Source: Elusimicrobiota bacterium (lineage in GTDB: Bacteria; Elusimicrobiota; UBA8919). From it: a stretch of DNA of 57,514 nucleotides. The notes under the pieces are model-generated. The model was not told the DNA's origin and ran no database searches. It was given only the letters and a program-made list of their open reading frames with translations. Below, piece by piece: positions 24,971 through 33,312 of this stretch. Location of the stretch: assembly GCA_003452965.1 (NCBI GenBank), contig DMMW01000035.1:534-58047 (forward strand), given 5' to 3'. The number at the start of each line of letters is the position of its first letter. Within the stretch, counting starts at the first letter, position 1. The position numbers and the translations under genes were made by a program.

Positions 24971-26131
24971 ATGGATAAAAAACAGAGTGATAATCTAATC
25001 CCAAAAAATAATGTCGGTATTACAGAGACAAAATATTTTACTTTTGCTGAACCACCTAATGAATTGGTATTGGATTCTGGTGAGAAGTTGGGTCCGATAA
25101 CACTTGCGTATGAAACTTATGGTAAACTTAATGAAGATAAAAGTAATGCAATACTATGTGAACACGCGTTAAGCGGTGATGCTCATGCAGCCGGTTATCA
25201 TAAAGGTGATAAAAATCCTGGTTGGTGGGATACTATGATTGGTCCGGGAAAGGCATTTGATACTGATAAAAATTATATAATTTGTTCTAATGTAATAGGT
25301 GGATGCAGGGGTTCAACCGGACCGTCTTCAATAAACCCGAAGACTAATAAACCATACGGCATGGAATTTCCGATTATTACAATCAAAGATATGGTCAATG
25401 CTCAAAGATATTTAATAGATCATTTAGGGATAAAAAAACTTTTAACCGTTGTTGGTGGTTCAATGGGTGGAATGCAAACCTTACAATGGATTGTTTCTTA
25501 TCCGGACAGAGTGTGTTCAGGTATTCCTATTGCCACAACCGCAAAACACTCATCACAACAAATTGCATTCAATGAAGTAGAAAGACAAGCTGTTATGTCG
25601 GACCCTAACTGGCAGGATGGTAATTACTATGGAGAATCTGCTCCAATCCGCGGTCTTGCGGTTGCAAGAATGATAGGTCATATTACTTATATGAGTGATA
25701 AATCAATGGCTGAAAAATTTGGTAGACGCTCAAAAGAAAATAAAACTATTTTTAAGTTTGACCCTGATTTTGAAGTTGAAGGTTATCTTCACTATAGGGG
25801 GGATAGTTTTGTCAAGCGATTTGATGCCAATACATATCTTTATATAACTAAAGCATTGGACTATTTTGATATTGCAGGTGATAAACAATTATACGAAGTA
25901 TTTAAAAATGTAAAAGCAGAACTGCTTATAATTGCATTTAAATCTGACTGGCTCTATCCTGCTTATCAGTCACGGGAGATAGTCAAGGCATGTAAATTGG
26001 CAGGTGTAGACGCTACATATTGCGAAATAGATTCTACATACGGGCATGATGCTTTTCTATTAGAAATAGAGCAGGAGACAAATCTTATAAAACACTTTTT
26101 AGAACATGTATATTCGGGAAGAAAAAAATGA
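24971..26131 (+). CDS. metX: Homoserine O-acetyltransferase
   Basis: About 386 residues of the alpha/beta-hydrolase MetX family, transferring acetyl (in some members succinyl) from CoA to homoserine. GGSMGGMQTLQW holds the nucleophile serine, CNVIGGCRGSTGP is the conserved early motif, and the DSTYGHDAFL block near the C-terminus holds the catalytic histidine. The second ATG (24971) is chosen since GAAGGAG lies 10 bases upstream and the first ATG (24962) would overlap it. The stop overlaps the metW start (ATGA). Confidence 0.92.
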   Translation: MDKKQSDNLIPKNNVGITETKYFTFAEPPNELVLDSGEKLGPITLAYETYGKLNEDKSNAILCEHALSGDAHAAGYHKGDKNPGWWDTMIGPGKAFDTDKNYIICSNVIGGCRGSTGPSSINPKTNKPYGMEFPIITIKDMVNAQRYLIDHLGIKKLLTVVGGSMGGMQTLQWIVSYPDRVCSGIPIATTAKHSSQQIAFNEVERQAVMSDPNWQDGNYYGESAPIRGLAVARMIGHITYMSDKSMAEKFGRRSKENKTIFKFDPDFEVEGYLHYRGDSFVKRFDANTYLYITKALDYFDIAGDKQLYEVFKNVKAELLIIAFKSDWLYPAYQSREIVKACKLAGVDATYCEIDSTYGHDAFLLEIEQETNLIKHFLEHVYSGRKK

Positions 26132-26718
26132 GCGATAAAATAAAAATTGAATATAGCATAGTGATGAATTGGATAAAAGATGAATCATCCATTTTGGATC
26201 TTGGGTGTGGGGATGGTGAACTATTATCATTACTTGTTCAACAGAAAAAAGTAAGGGCACAGGGAATAGAATTAGATGAACAAGCGATTTATAAATGTGT
26301 TGAACGTGGAATAAGTGTTTTCCATGAGGACTTGGATAATGGACTTAAGGGGTATGCAGATAAATCATTTGATTATGTGGTTTTGTATCAGAGTTTGCAG
26401 CAAATAAAAAAACCGGATATAATATTACGAGATGCTATAAATGTCGGTAGAAAAGTAATAGTAGGTATACCGAATTTTGCATATTATAAAGCACGGGCAC
26501 AAATATTCTTTAAAGGGATAGTTCCGGTTACAACTTCATTGCCCTATGAATGGTATAATACTCCAAATCTCCATTTTTTGAGCATCTCTGATTTTATTAA
26601 TTACTGCAAAAACAAAGGTTTTAAAATAGAGAAGTCTATTTTTATAGGAGAAAAAAGCATAATAAAAATATTTCCAAATTTATTTGCACTAACAGGTATA
26701 TTTTTAATTTCCAAGTAA
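26128..26718 (+). CDS. metW: MetW, methyltransferase-like partner of MetX
   Basis: 196 residues. SSILDLGCGDGELLSLLVQ is the class I methyltransferase binding loop, and DYVVLYQSLQQIKKPD and GIPNFAYYKARAQI are typical of MetW. MetW partners MetX in many bacteria and is required for homoserine acylation there; its methyl transfer activity is unclear. Overlap with metX by four bases confirms the pair. Confidence 0.9.
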   Translation: MSDKIKIEYSIVMNWIKDESSILDLGCGDGELLSLLVQQKKVRAQGIELDEQAIYKCVERGISVFHEDLDNGLKGYADKSFDYVVLYQSLQQIKKPDIILRDAINVGRKVIVGIPNFAYYKARAQIFFKGIVPVTTSLPYEWYNTPNLHFLSISDFINYCKNKGFKIEKSIFIGEKSIIKIFPNLFALTGIFLISK

Positions 26719-26819
26719 ATAAAAGTTAATCAAATAATTAAACATTATAAGATTAACAAATTTTTTTAACATATAAAGTCTACAAAGTTGATAGACAATA
26801 TGTATAATAAGGAGAAAAA

Positions 26820-27527
26820 ATGGGTATTTTAGAAGAAGTAAAAGGTGCGGATTTGAAAGCGTTGGTAGATGGTTTGAATTTTAAAGAGAAGATGGATAGG
26901 TCATTATCTTTAATTTCTGAAGCTTATAAGATATATGGTGATGGACTTATTGTTGCTAATAGTTTAGGAAAGGATTCAGTTGCTGTATGGGATTTAGTAA
27001 AAAGAGTCAGTCCTAAAATACAAGGGTTTATTGTAACTACAAGGTTTAAGCCAAAAGAAACCGTTGAATTTATGAATGAAACGGTTAAGAGATATCCAGA
27101 ATTAAAGATTTATAAAAATGATGAAATTATTTCGGATAATCTTTATGAAACAGATCCTCATAAATGCTGTGATATTTTAAAAGTTTTACCTACGAGAAAG
27201 GCGCTGCTTGAAATGGATGCTACGTGTTGGGTTACTGGATTAAGATGCACAGAAGGAAAAACTCGTACCGATTTCAAAGAAGTGGAAGAAAGGGATAAAG
27301 GGCTAATAAAATTAAATCCTATATTACTTTGGAAAGAAAGGGAAATATGGCAGTATCTTGCTTTATATGAGGTAAAGGTGAATCCATTATATAAATTGGG
27401 TTACCGTTCACTCGGTTGTCTCCCATGCACAAAAATAACAAATGAAGAGGATGAAAGAGCGGGCAGATGGGTAGGAACAAGCAAAATGGGTGGGGAATGC
27501 GGTATTCATACACGACCGTTAAAATGA
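26820..27527 (+). CDS. cysH: APS/PAPS reductase, Fe-S type
   Basis: 235 residues. SLGKDSVAVWDLV is the PP-loop-like nucleotide site. The cysteine pair in HKCCDILKVLP and the later GCLPCTKITNEE (CC...CxxC) are the ligands of the [4Fe-4S] cluster, which marks the APS-type reductase; ECGIH near the C-terminus holds the catalytic cysteine. It makes sulfite from activated sulfate. GGAG lies seven bases upstream. It opens the long sulfur/siroheme block. No ATP sulfurylase or APS kinase is in the window. Confidence 0.9.
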   Translation: MGILEEVKGADLKALVDGLNFKEKMDRSLSLISEAYKIYGDGLIVANSLGKDSVAVWDLVKRVSPKIQGFIVTTRFKPKETVEFMNETVKRYPELKIYKNDEIISDNLYETDPHKCCDILKVLPTRKALLEMDATCWVTGLRCTEGKTRTDFKEVEERDKGLIKLNPILLWKEREIWQYLALYEVKVNPLYKLGYRSLGCLPCTKITNEEDERAGRWVGTSKMGGECGIHTRPLK

Positions 27528-27533
27528 AACTCA

Positions 27534-28490
27534 ATGATTATTTTATTTTTAATTGTGATATTTTTTGCAATAAATATGGGTGCGAGTGGTGTGGCGCCGG
27601 CATTTGCAGTATCTTATTGTTCCAAAATAATAAAAACAAAATCAGTTATTTTGTTGTTTGGATTATTTGTTATTATTGGTGCAATATTATTGGGAAATAA
27701 TGTCACCATGACACTTAAGGGTAGAATACTACCAGAACAATTTGTTAATTTTAAGACAGCAATAATAATACTTTTTTCTGCCTCTTTTGGGTTATTTATT
27801 GCTAATATCTTTAAAGTGCCCCAGTCCACTTCATGGGCTACCGTCTTTTCAATAGTGGGAAGCGGTATTGCGATTGGGCATGTTAATTGGAGTAAATTCT
27901 TATTAATAATACCTTTTTGGATATTATTACCGCTTGTTTCTTATTTCCTAACGTTATTTTTTTATAAAAAAATTTATCCTCCAAAATTTAAAAATCTTTG
28001 GATCTATGAAAAAATATTTATTAATGAAAGAATATTAAAAAAACTATCCGTATTAGCAGGTTGCTATGTTGCATTTGCAATAGGTAGTAATAACGTTGCA
28101 AATGCAGTAGGTCCTTTAGTCGCAGGTGGTATTATTAAAAATATTTTTTCTGGATTATTTTTTATAGGATTGTTGTTTATGTTTGGAGCGATGTTTTGGG
28201 GTAAAAAAACTATGTGTACAATTGGCGAAGAAATAGTTCCTTTTGGATTGGTTACAGTTATTGTAGTCAATTTTATAACAGCAACACTTTTAATCTTTGC
28301 ATCGGCTTTAGGTATCCCTCAGTCACTTGTTCAACTTAATTCCGCTTCAATCTTTGCTATTTCACATACTAAGAATGGTTTCTATCAAACCGTTTCGCAC
28401 AAAGTAACCAAAAAGACATTTTTAGTATGGATTATTTCACCACTAATAGCATTTATTAGTTCATTTTTGCTTACAGGAGTAATAAGATGA
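27534..28490 (+). CDS. PiT-family permease, probably for sulfate (CysP-like)
   Basis: 318 residues with about 10 membrane helices and the two PiT signature repeats: FAINMGASGVAPAF near the N-terminus and AIGSNNVANAVGPLVAG in the second half. PiT proteins move phosphate or, in Bacillus CysP, sulfate. Position six bases after cysH and four-base overlap with the following sulfur gene argue for sulfate. The first repeat has lost part of the usual GANDVAN form, which may reflect the different anion. Confidence 0.82.
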   Translation: MIILFLIVIFFAINMGASGVAPAFAVSYCSKIIKTKSVILLFGLFVIIGAILLGNNVTMTLKGRILPEQFVNFKTAIIILFSASFGLFIANIFKVPQSTSWATVFSIVGSGIAIGHVNWSKFLLIIPFWILLPLVSYFLTLFFYKKIYPPKFKNLWIYEKIFINERILKKLSVLAGCYVAFAIGSNNVANAVGPLVAGGIIKNIFSGLFFIGLLFMFGAMFWGKKTMCTIGEEIVPFGLVTVIVVNFITATLLIFASALGIPQSLVQLNSASIFAISHTKNGFYQTVSHKVTKKTFLVWIISPLIAFISSFLLTGVIR

Positions 28491-28894
28491 TTTTGAGTAA
28501 AAAACAAATAAATTATATCATTGAACATGTAAAAAGAGAATATCCAAAGGAAGCATGTGGTATAATCGTAGGGACAAACTGCAAAATTAAAAAAATATAT
28601 AGAATGAAAAACATATCTGAAAAGCCGGAAATTTGCTATTTTATGGATATTAAAGAACAATTCAAAATATTTAAAAGAATAAGGAATCAAAGCTTAGAAC
28701 TTTTAGGCATTTACCATTCGCATACTCACAGTGAAGCGTATCCATCTTCACGTGATGTTGAAATGGCGTATTATGATAATGTAATTTATCTAATAGTATC
28801 TCTATCTAATTATGCAAAACCAAACATTAATGCTTATAAAATACGTTATGGTAAAATTAAAAAAGAACAAATAGAAGTCAGGGAGGTTTTATGA
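28487..28894 (+). CDS. JAMM metallopeptidase (Mec/RadC-like, MPN domain)
   Basis: 135 residues, a bare JAMM domain. Zinc site residues are all visible: Glu22 in PKEACG, His77 and His79 in YHSHTHSEAYPSSRD, Ser87 and Asp90, with the exact H-x-H-x10-D spacing. In Mycobacterium, Mec frees cysteine from the sulfur carrier CysO; other bacterial JAMM proteins trim ThiS/MoaD carriers to expose Gly-Gly. Four-base overlaps on both sides fix it in the operon with a ThiS-CysK fusion and a MoaD carrier, so one of these is the likely substrate. Confidence 0.85.
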   Translation: MILSKKQINYIIEHVKREYPKEACGIIVGTNCKIKKIYRMKNISEKPEICYFMDIKEQFKIFKRIRNQSLELLGIYHSHTHSEAYPSSRDVEMAYYDNVIYLIVSLSNYAKPNINAYKIRYGKIKKEQIEVREVL

Positions 28895-29616
28895 AAAAAG
28901 TGTTTTTAATGATGTTTATCATCATTGGTACGGCAAAATTCAGTTATTGTGATTTTCGTTATTATGCATGGACATATCAATTTATGACTATGTTACCGGG
29001 AAAGACAGAGTTAGAGTTATATCACCGAATAGACCAAAATGATTTATCAGTGTCTGAAACAGCAAAATGGAAAAGACAAATCGAAATTGAAACAGGATTA
29101 ACTTCCCGTTGGGATTTTTCTTTTTATATGGTTGATAGTTTTTCAGCAGGAGCTGATGGAAAGGGAAGAATCAAATTTGAAGAGGTAAAACTTCGGACGA
29201 GGTATAAGCTTGCTAATAAAGGAGAGTTTTTTGTTGATCCTATTCTATATCTTGAGTATAAAATCCAAACAGATAGGAGTTATCCTGATAAATGGGAAAC
29301 AAAACTAATATTGGCTAAAGACATCAACGATTTGAATATAGCCATGAATGTTATTCCGGAAGAATATTATAAAACAGCGACAAAAGAAAAGGACTGGAAA
29401 GTAGAATATAGTGCTGGAATAAGTTATCCTATATTAAGTGATATTTTCCGAGCAGGGATAGAAGTTAAGGGTGATTTGAAAGATGATAAGCATTTACTTG
29501 GTCCTACAGTTTCTTTCAAAGGAAAAAGTATTTGGTCTGCTATTGGTTTTGTTTTTGGAGTTAACAAAGAATCTGATGACTTACAAGTACAATCAATAAT
29601 CGGTATAGTTTTTTAA
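28891..29616 (+). CDS. Predicted outer-membrane protein in the sulfur operon
   Basis: 241 residues. A signal peptide (cut likely after CYC... at about residue 19) is followed by alternating beta-strands starting RYYAWTYQFMTMLPGKTELE and ending in a C-terminal phenylalanine, as outer-membrane barrels do. It overlaps the JAMM gene by four bases. No specific family was recognised. A pore for sulfate or another sulfur source is possible but only inferred from the setting. Confidence 0.55.
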   Translation: MKKVFLMMFIIIGTAKFSYCDFRYYAWTYQFMTMLPGKTELELYHRIDQNDLSVSETAKWKRQIEIETGLTSRWDFSFYMVDSFSAGADGKGRIKFEEVKLRTRYKLANKGEFFVDPILYLEYKIQTDRSYPDKWETKLILAKDINDLNIAMNVIPEEYYKTATKEKDWKVEYSAGISYPILSDIFRAGIEVKGDLKDDKHLLGPTVSFKGKSIWSAIGFVFGVNKESDDLQVQSIIGIVF

Positions 29617-29636
29617 AAATTTAAAAAGTATAATAA

Positions 29637-30101
29637 ATGAAATTCTACCCGATATCTTTAAACTTAAAAGATAAAAAAGTTGTAATTATTGGTGGTGGTA
29701 AAATCGCCGAAAGAAAAATAAAAGGATTGGTTAAGTGCGATGCTAAAATTACTTTGGTTAGTCCGAATTTATCAAGAAACTTAGAAACAATAATTAGAAA
29801 ATATAAGATAAAATATTTCAAGAAAAAATATACATCATTTATTATAAAAAATCAGTTTTTGATTTTTGCATGTACATCAGATAATGATGTAAACGAAAAA
29901 ATTTTTAACGATGCTGAAAGGTTAGGAGTGCTGGTCAATGTATGCGATGATACGAAAAAATGCAGATTTATTGTTCCTGCGGTTATTAGAAAAAAGGGAA
30001 TTGTTATTTCTATATCTACGGATGGAAAGCGACCTGCACTTTCAAAAAAATTTAAAGAGGTTTTAAAAAATGAATTTGGAAATTTATGGGATAAATTATA
30101 A
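29637..30101 (+). CDS. Precorrin-2 dehydrogenase / sirohydrochlorin ferrochelatase (Met8/CysG-N)
   Basis: 154 residues. It begins FYPISLNLKDKKVVIIGGGK with the NAD-binding GGGK motif, then RKIKGLVKCDAKITLVSP and VNVCDDTKKCRFIVPAVIRK and GIVISISTDGKRPALSKK, all typical. It oxidises precorrin-2 to sirohydrochlorin and may insert iron to give siroheme. It is shorter than Met8 or SirC of ~200 residues, lacking most of the C-terminal helical part. It overlaps hemA by 32 bases. Confidence 0.85.
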   Translation: MKFYPISLNLKDKKVVIIGGGKIAERKIKGLVKCDAKITLVSPNLSRNLETIIRKYKIKYFKKKYTSFIIKNQFLIFACTSDNDVNEKIFNDAERLGVLVNVCDDTKKCRFIVPAVIRKKGIVISISTDGKRPALSKKFKEVLKNEFGNLWDKL

Positions 30102-30993
30102 ATTTTGTGATATAAAAGTAAGAGAAAAACACTATATTGATGCGAGAGAACGATATTTGTTGCTTGATAAATATAAATATAGTGGTTTCATACCTTCTGT
30201 AATAGTTTCAACATGCAATAGGACAGAATATTATTTTGATAAAAGGAATAATATTTATGAAAATATCGGCTTTGAAAATTTGAGTGGTATAGATGCGATA
30301 AGACATCTTTTTCGACTTACAAGCGGGATAGAATCACAAATTATAGGTGAGCCGGAAATATTATCACAGGTTAAACAAGCATATTATAATTCAGCCGAAC
30401 TTGGTATGACAAATGGTTTTTTTAATAAAATTTTTCTAAACGCAATAAAATTAGGTAAATATGTTCGTTCTCAAACAGGAATATCGGAGGGGAATATTTC
30501 TTTTGCAAGTATTATATTTAATAAATCAAGAGAGTTTTTTAAGGATATTTCCAATAAAAATATTTTTATTCTTGGTACCGGGGAAATGACAAAAAAAATT
30601 CTTAAGTATTTTTCTTCTGTAAGAACAAATATGCAAATTGTAAGTGGTAAAAATTATGATAAAGCCATTTTATTAGCAAGTGAGTGCAAAGTATTAATAA
30701 ATAAATTTAGCGAATTTAAAAATATAATAAATACCGCAGATATTATTATAACAGCAACTTCGTCACCACATATTTTGATAAGTGAAATAGATTTAATATA
30801 TGTAAAAAGACCATTATTGATTTTTGATTTATCAGTTCCAAGAAATGTGGATGAAGGAATAAAAAATGGATATGTATATCTCTATAATATTGACGATTTA
30901 AAAAAAATAAGCGAAAATAATCTTAATGAAAGAATTAAATATATTCCAGTTATTAAAGAGATTATTGAAAATGAAATCAATAAATTATTATAA
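30070..30993 (+). CDS. hemA: Glutamyl-tRNA reductase, short form
   Basis: 307 residues against roughly 400-430 in most bacteria. The catalytic cysteine is Cys49 in VSTCNRTEYY, the second conserved block is GIESQIIGEPEILSQVKQAY, and the NADP domain has FILGTGEMTKKILKYF and TSSPHILI and DLSVPRNVDEG. It stops just where the long spinal helix begins, so the C-terminal dimerisation domain is missing. It reduces glutamyl-tRNA to glutamate semialdehyde. A ribosome site AAAGAGG lies inside the preceding gene. The stop overlaps hemC by 23 bases. Confidence 0.85.
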   Translation: MNLEIYGINYKFCDIKVREKHYIDARERYLLLDKYKYSGFIPSVIVSTCNRTEYYFDKRNNIYENIGFENLSGIDAIRHLFRLTSGIESQIIGEPEILSQVKQAYYNSAELGMTNGFFNKIFLNAIKLGKYVRSQTGISEGNISFASIIFNKSREFFKDISNKNIFILGTGEMTKKILKYFSSVRTNMQIVSGKNYDKAILLASECKVLINKFSEFKNIINTADIIITATSSPHILISEIDLIYVKRPLLIFDLSVPRNVDEGIKNGYVYLYNIDDLKKISENNLNERIKYIPVIKEIIENEINKLL

Positions 30994-31648
30994 AGAAATA
31001 AAAATTGGTGTCAGACCCTCTAATTTAGCAGTAAGACAAGCAGAAGAAATAATTGCTAAGTTAGAATTATTAGGTTTTGAGCGAGCAAGGTTTACAATAA
31101 AAAAATATCACACCGATGGCGATTTAGATAAAGAAACATCTATTTCAAAAATTGAAAGAAGTAATTTCTTTACCAATACGGTTGATAAAGCGGTTTTATC
31201 AGGAGATGTTGATTTTGGGGTTCATAGTGCTAAGGACTTACCGGATATTATTCCGAATGGTCTAAGGATTGCTTGTATAACAAAATCAATAAATAGACAT
31301 GATGCCCTTGTTTCAAGAGATAACTTAAAACTTGCAGAGTTACCGCTATATTCAAAAATAGGGGCAAGTAGCACACGTAGAAAAGAACAATTAAAAAAAT
31401 TCAGAAGTGATTTTGAAATAGTTGATATTCGTGGTAACATTGAAGAACGATTGGAGAAATTTGAAAAAAATAAATTAGATGGATTAATTGTTGCGACTTG
31501 TGCACTTGTAAGATTAGGACTTGTGGATAGAATAACTGCAGAAATTCCGTTTAATATTTTAGAACCGCATCCGTTGCAAGGTTCATTGGCTATTATTGTT
31601 AGAGAGGATAATTATGAATTTGCTGAAAAATTCAAAAAAATCAATTAA
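30971..31648 (+). CDS. hemC: Porphobilinogen deaminase lacking domain 3
   Basis: About 225 residues against ~300-310 in most bacteria. Domains 1 and 2 are clear: IGVRPSNLAVRQAEEI, SGDVDFGVHSAKDLPD, IGASSTRRKEQLKKFR, DIRGNIEERLEKF. The chain ends shortly after LEPHPLQGSLAIIVRED, so domain 3, which carries the cysteine for the dipyrromethane cofactor, is absent. The next gene begins inside this one, leaving no room for it in another frame. The ATG at 30971 matches the usual start of the family. Confidence 0.82.
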   Translation: MKSINYYKEIKIGVRPSNLAVRQAEEIIAKLELLGFERARFTIKKYHTDGDLDKETSISKIERSNFFTNTVDKAVLSGDVDFGVHSAKDLPDIIPNGLRIACITKSINRHDALVSRDNLKLAELPLYSKIGASSTRRKEQLKKFRSDFEIVDIRGNIEERLEKFEKNKLDGLIVATCALVRLGLVDRITAEIPFNILEPHPLQGSLAIIVREDNYEFAEKFKKIN

Positions 31649-32381
31649 ACATAAAGTTTATATTATTGGTGCAGGGCCCGGAGATACGGAACTTATTACA
31701 TTAAAGGGTATAAATGTCTTAAAAAAGGCCGAATGTGTAATTTACGATTACCTGGTTAATAAAGATATTTTGGAATATGTTCCAATAACTACAGAATTGA
31801 TAAATGCTGATAAAGCAAGAAACAGATATTTAGATAATTTTACGAAAGAACAGGATAAATTGAATGATTTAATTGTTCAAAAGGCAAAGGAATACAGAAC
31901 AGTTGTACGTCTTAAAAATGGCGATCCGACAATCTTTGGACGATTGAACGAAGAAATACAGTCACTTATTAAAAATAAAATTGATTTTGAAATTATTCCT
32001 GGTGTGACAACTGCTTCATCTGCTGCATCATTTTTAAAAATAGGACTGACTAAAACAAAAGTAGCGCCGATTGTTTCATTTATTGCTGGGCATGAAAATC
32101 CACTATCTAAAAATTCTATAATTGATTTTAGTAAATTATCTCAAAAATCAACACTTGTATTTTATATGGCTGTAGAAAATCTTAATAACATAGCAGAAAA
32201 GTTAATTGGAGAAGGATGGGAAAAAGATACTCCTTTTGCAATTGTAGAAAGTGTAGGATTCAATTACGAAAAGAAACATATAGGTAAATTAAAAAATATT
32301 AAAAAAATATCTAATGGTATTAAACCGCCTGCGGTATTATTGATAGGGGATGTGATAAATTATGCTATTAAGAAAAAATGA
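31614..32381 (+). CDS. cobA: Uroporphyrinogen-III C-methyltransferase
   Basis: 255 residues. VYIIGAGPGDTELITLKGIN is the standard start, with KNGDPTIFGRLNEEI and IPGVTTASSAASFLKIGLT for SAM and substrate binding. It methylates uroporphyrinogen III twice to precorrin-2. In many bacteria this domain is fused to or followed by HemD; here neither is seen. AGAGAGG precedes the ATG at 31614 within hemC, and the stop overlaps hemB by 20 bases. Confidence 0.9.
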   Translation: MNLLKNSKKSIKHKVYIIGAGPGDTELITLKGINVLKKAECVIYDYLVNKDILEYVPITTELINADKARNRYLDNFTKEQDKLNDLIVQKAKEYRTVVRLKNGDPTIFGRLNEEIQSLIKNKIDFEIIPGVTTASSAASFLKIGLTKTKVAPIVSFIAGHENPLSKNSIIDFSKLSQKSTLVFYMAVENLNNIAEKLIGEGWEKDTPFAIVESVGFNYEKKHIGKLKNIKKISNGIKPPAVLLIGDVINYAIKKK

Positions 32382-33312
32382 AACTATAAGAAAGATGATT
32401 AGTGAAACACAACTTAAAGTTGAAAATCTAATTATGCCATTTTTTGTAACAGAGGGTATAAATATAAAAAAACCAATAAAATGTTTTCCGAAAATTTTTC
32501 ACTTGTCAATTGATAATCTGTTAAAAGAAATTGAAGAAATCGATAAACTTAATATTCCTGCGATTTTGATTTTTGGTGTTTCGGGTAAAAAGGATAAAAT
32601 AGGTTCTTATTCATGGAGTAAAAGTGGAATAGTTCAAAAAGCAGTAAAAGAAATAAAACTAAGATTTCCAGAAATTATATTAATCACAGATGTTTGTTTG
32701 TGTGGTTATAAATCTGATGGTCACTGTGGAATATTTAATGGAAGTGAGATTGATATAAATCTGACATTAAAATATTTATCAAAAATTGCTCTGTCACATT
32801 CTGATTATGGTGCTGACTTTGTGGCACCTTCTGCTATGATGGCAGGACAGGTAAAAGCAATAAGAAACGTTCTAAATAAAAATGGTTTTAATAACGTTGG
32901 AATATTGGATTATTCTGCGAAATTTGCCTCAAATTTTTATGGACCATTCAGAGAATCACTTAATAGTAATCCAAAATTCGGTGACAGGAAGATGTATCAA
33001 TTGGATTATAGCAATACAAATGCAGCGTTAAAAAGAATGGAAGAAAGTATTAAAGAAGGGGCTGATATTATAATGATAAAACCGGCTCTTGCATATCTAG
33101 ACATTATTAAAATTGCTAAACAAAAATTTAATGTTCCTATAGCTGCTTACAATGTTAGTGGTGAATATTCTATGGTTAAATTCGGTTCAGAAAAACATAT
33201 TTTCAATGAAAAAAATATAATTCTTGAAATTCTTACGGCGATAAAAAGGGCTGGTGCTGATTTAATAATAACTTATCATGCTAAGGATGTAGCAAGATGG
33301 TTAAAAAAATAA
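32362..33312 (+). CDS. hemB: Delta-aminolevulinic acid dehydratase
   Basis: 316 residues, normal length. ITDVCLCGYKSDGHCGIF holds the zinc cysteines, YSAKFASNFYGPFRES and MIKPALAYLDI hold the two Schiff-base lysines. It joins two 5-aminolevulinate molecules to porphobilinogen. The cysteine-rich site points to a zinc-dependent type. It overlaps both neighbours. Confidence 0.92.
   Translation: MLLRKNETIRKMISETQLKVENLIMPFFVTEGINIKKPIKCFPKIFHLSIDNLLKEIEEIDKLNIPAILIFGVSGKKDKIGSYSWSKSGIVQKAVKEIKLRFPEIILITDVCLCGYKSDGHCGIFNGSEIDINLTLKYLSKIALSHSDYGADFVAPSAMMAGQVKAIRNVLNKNGFNNVGILDYSAKFASNFYGPFRESLNSNPKFGDRKMYQLDYSNTNAALKRMEESIKEGADIIMIKPALAYLDIIKIAKQKFNVPIAAYNVSGEYSMVKFGSEKHIFNEKNIILEILTAIKRAGADLIITYHAKDVARWLKK

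Noticed and set aside
31596..31660. Frameshift explaining the short HemC
   Set aside because: No domain-3-like sequence is found in any frame, and cobA starts here with its own ribosome site.
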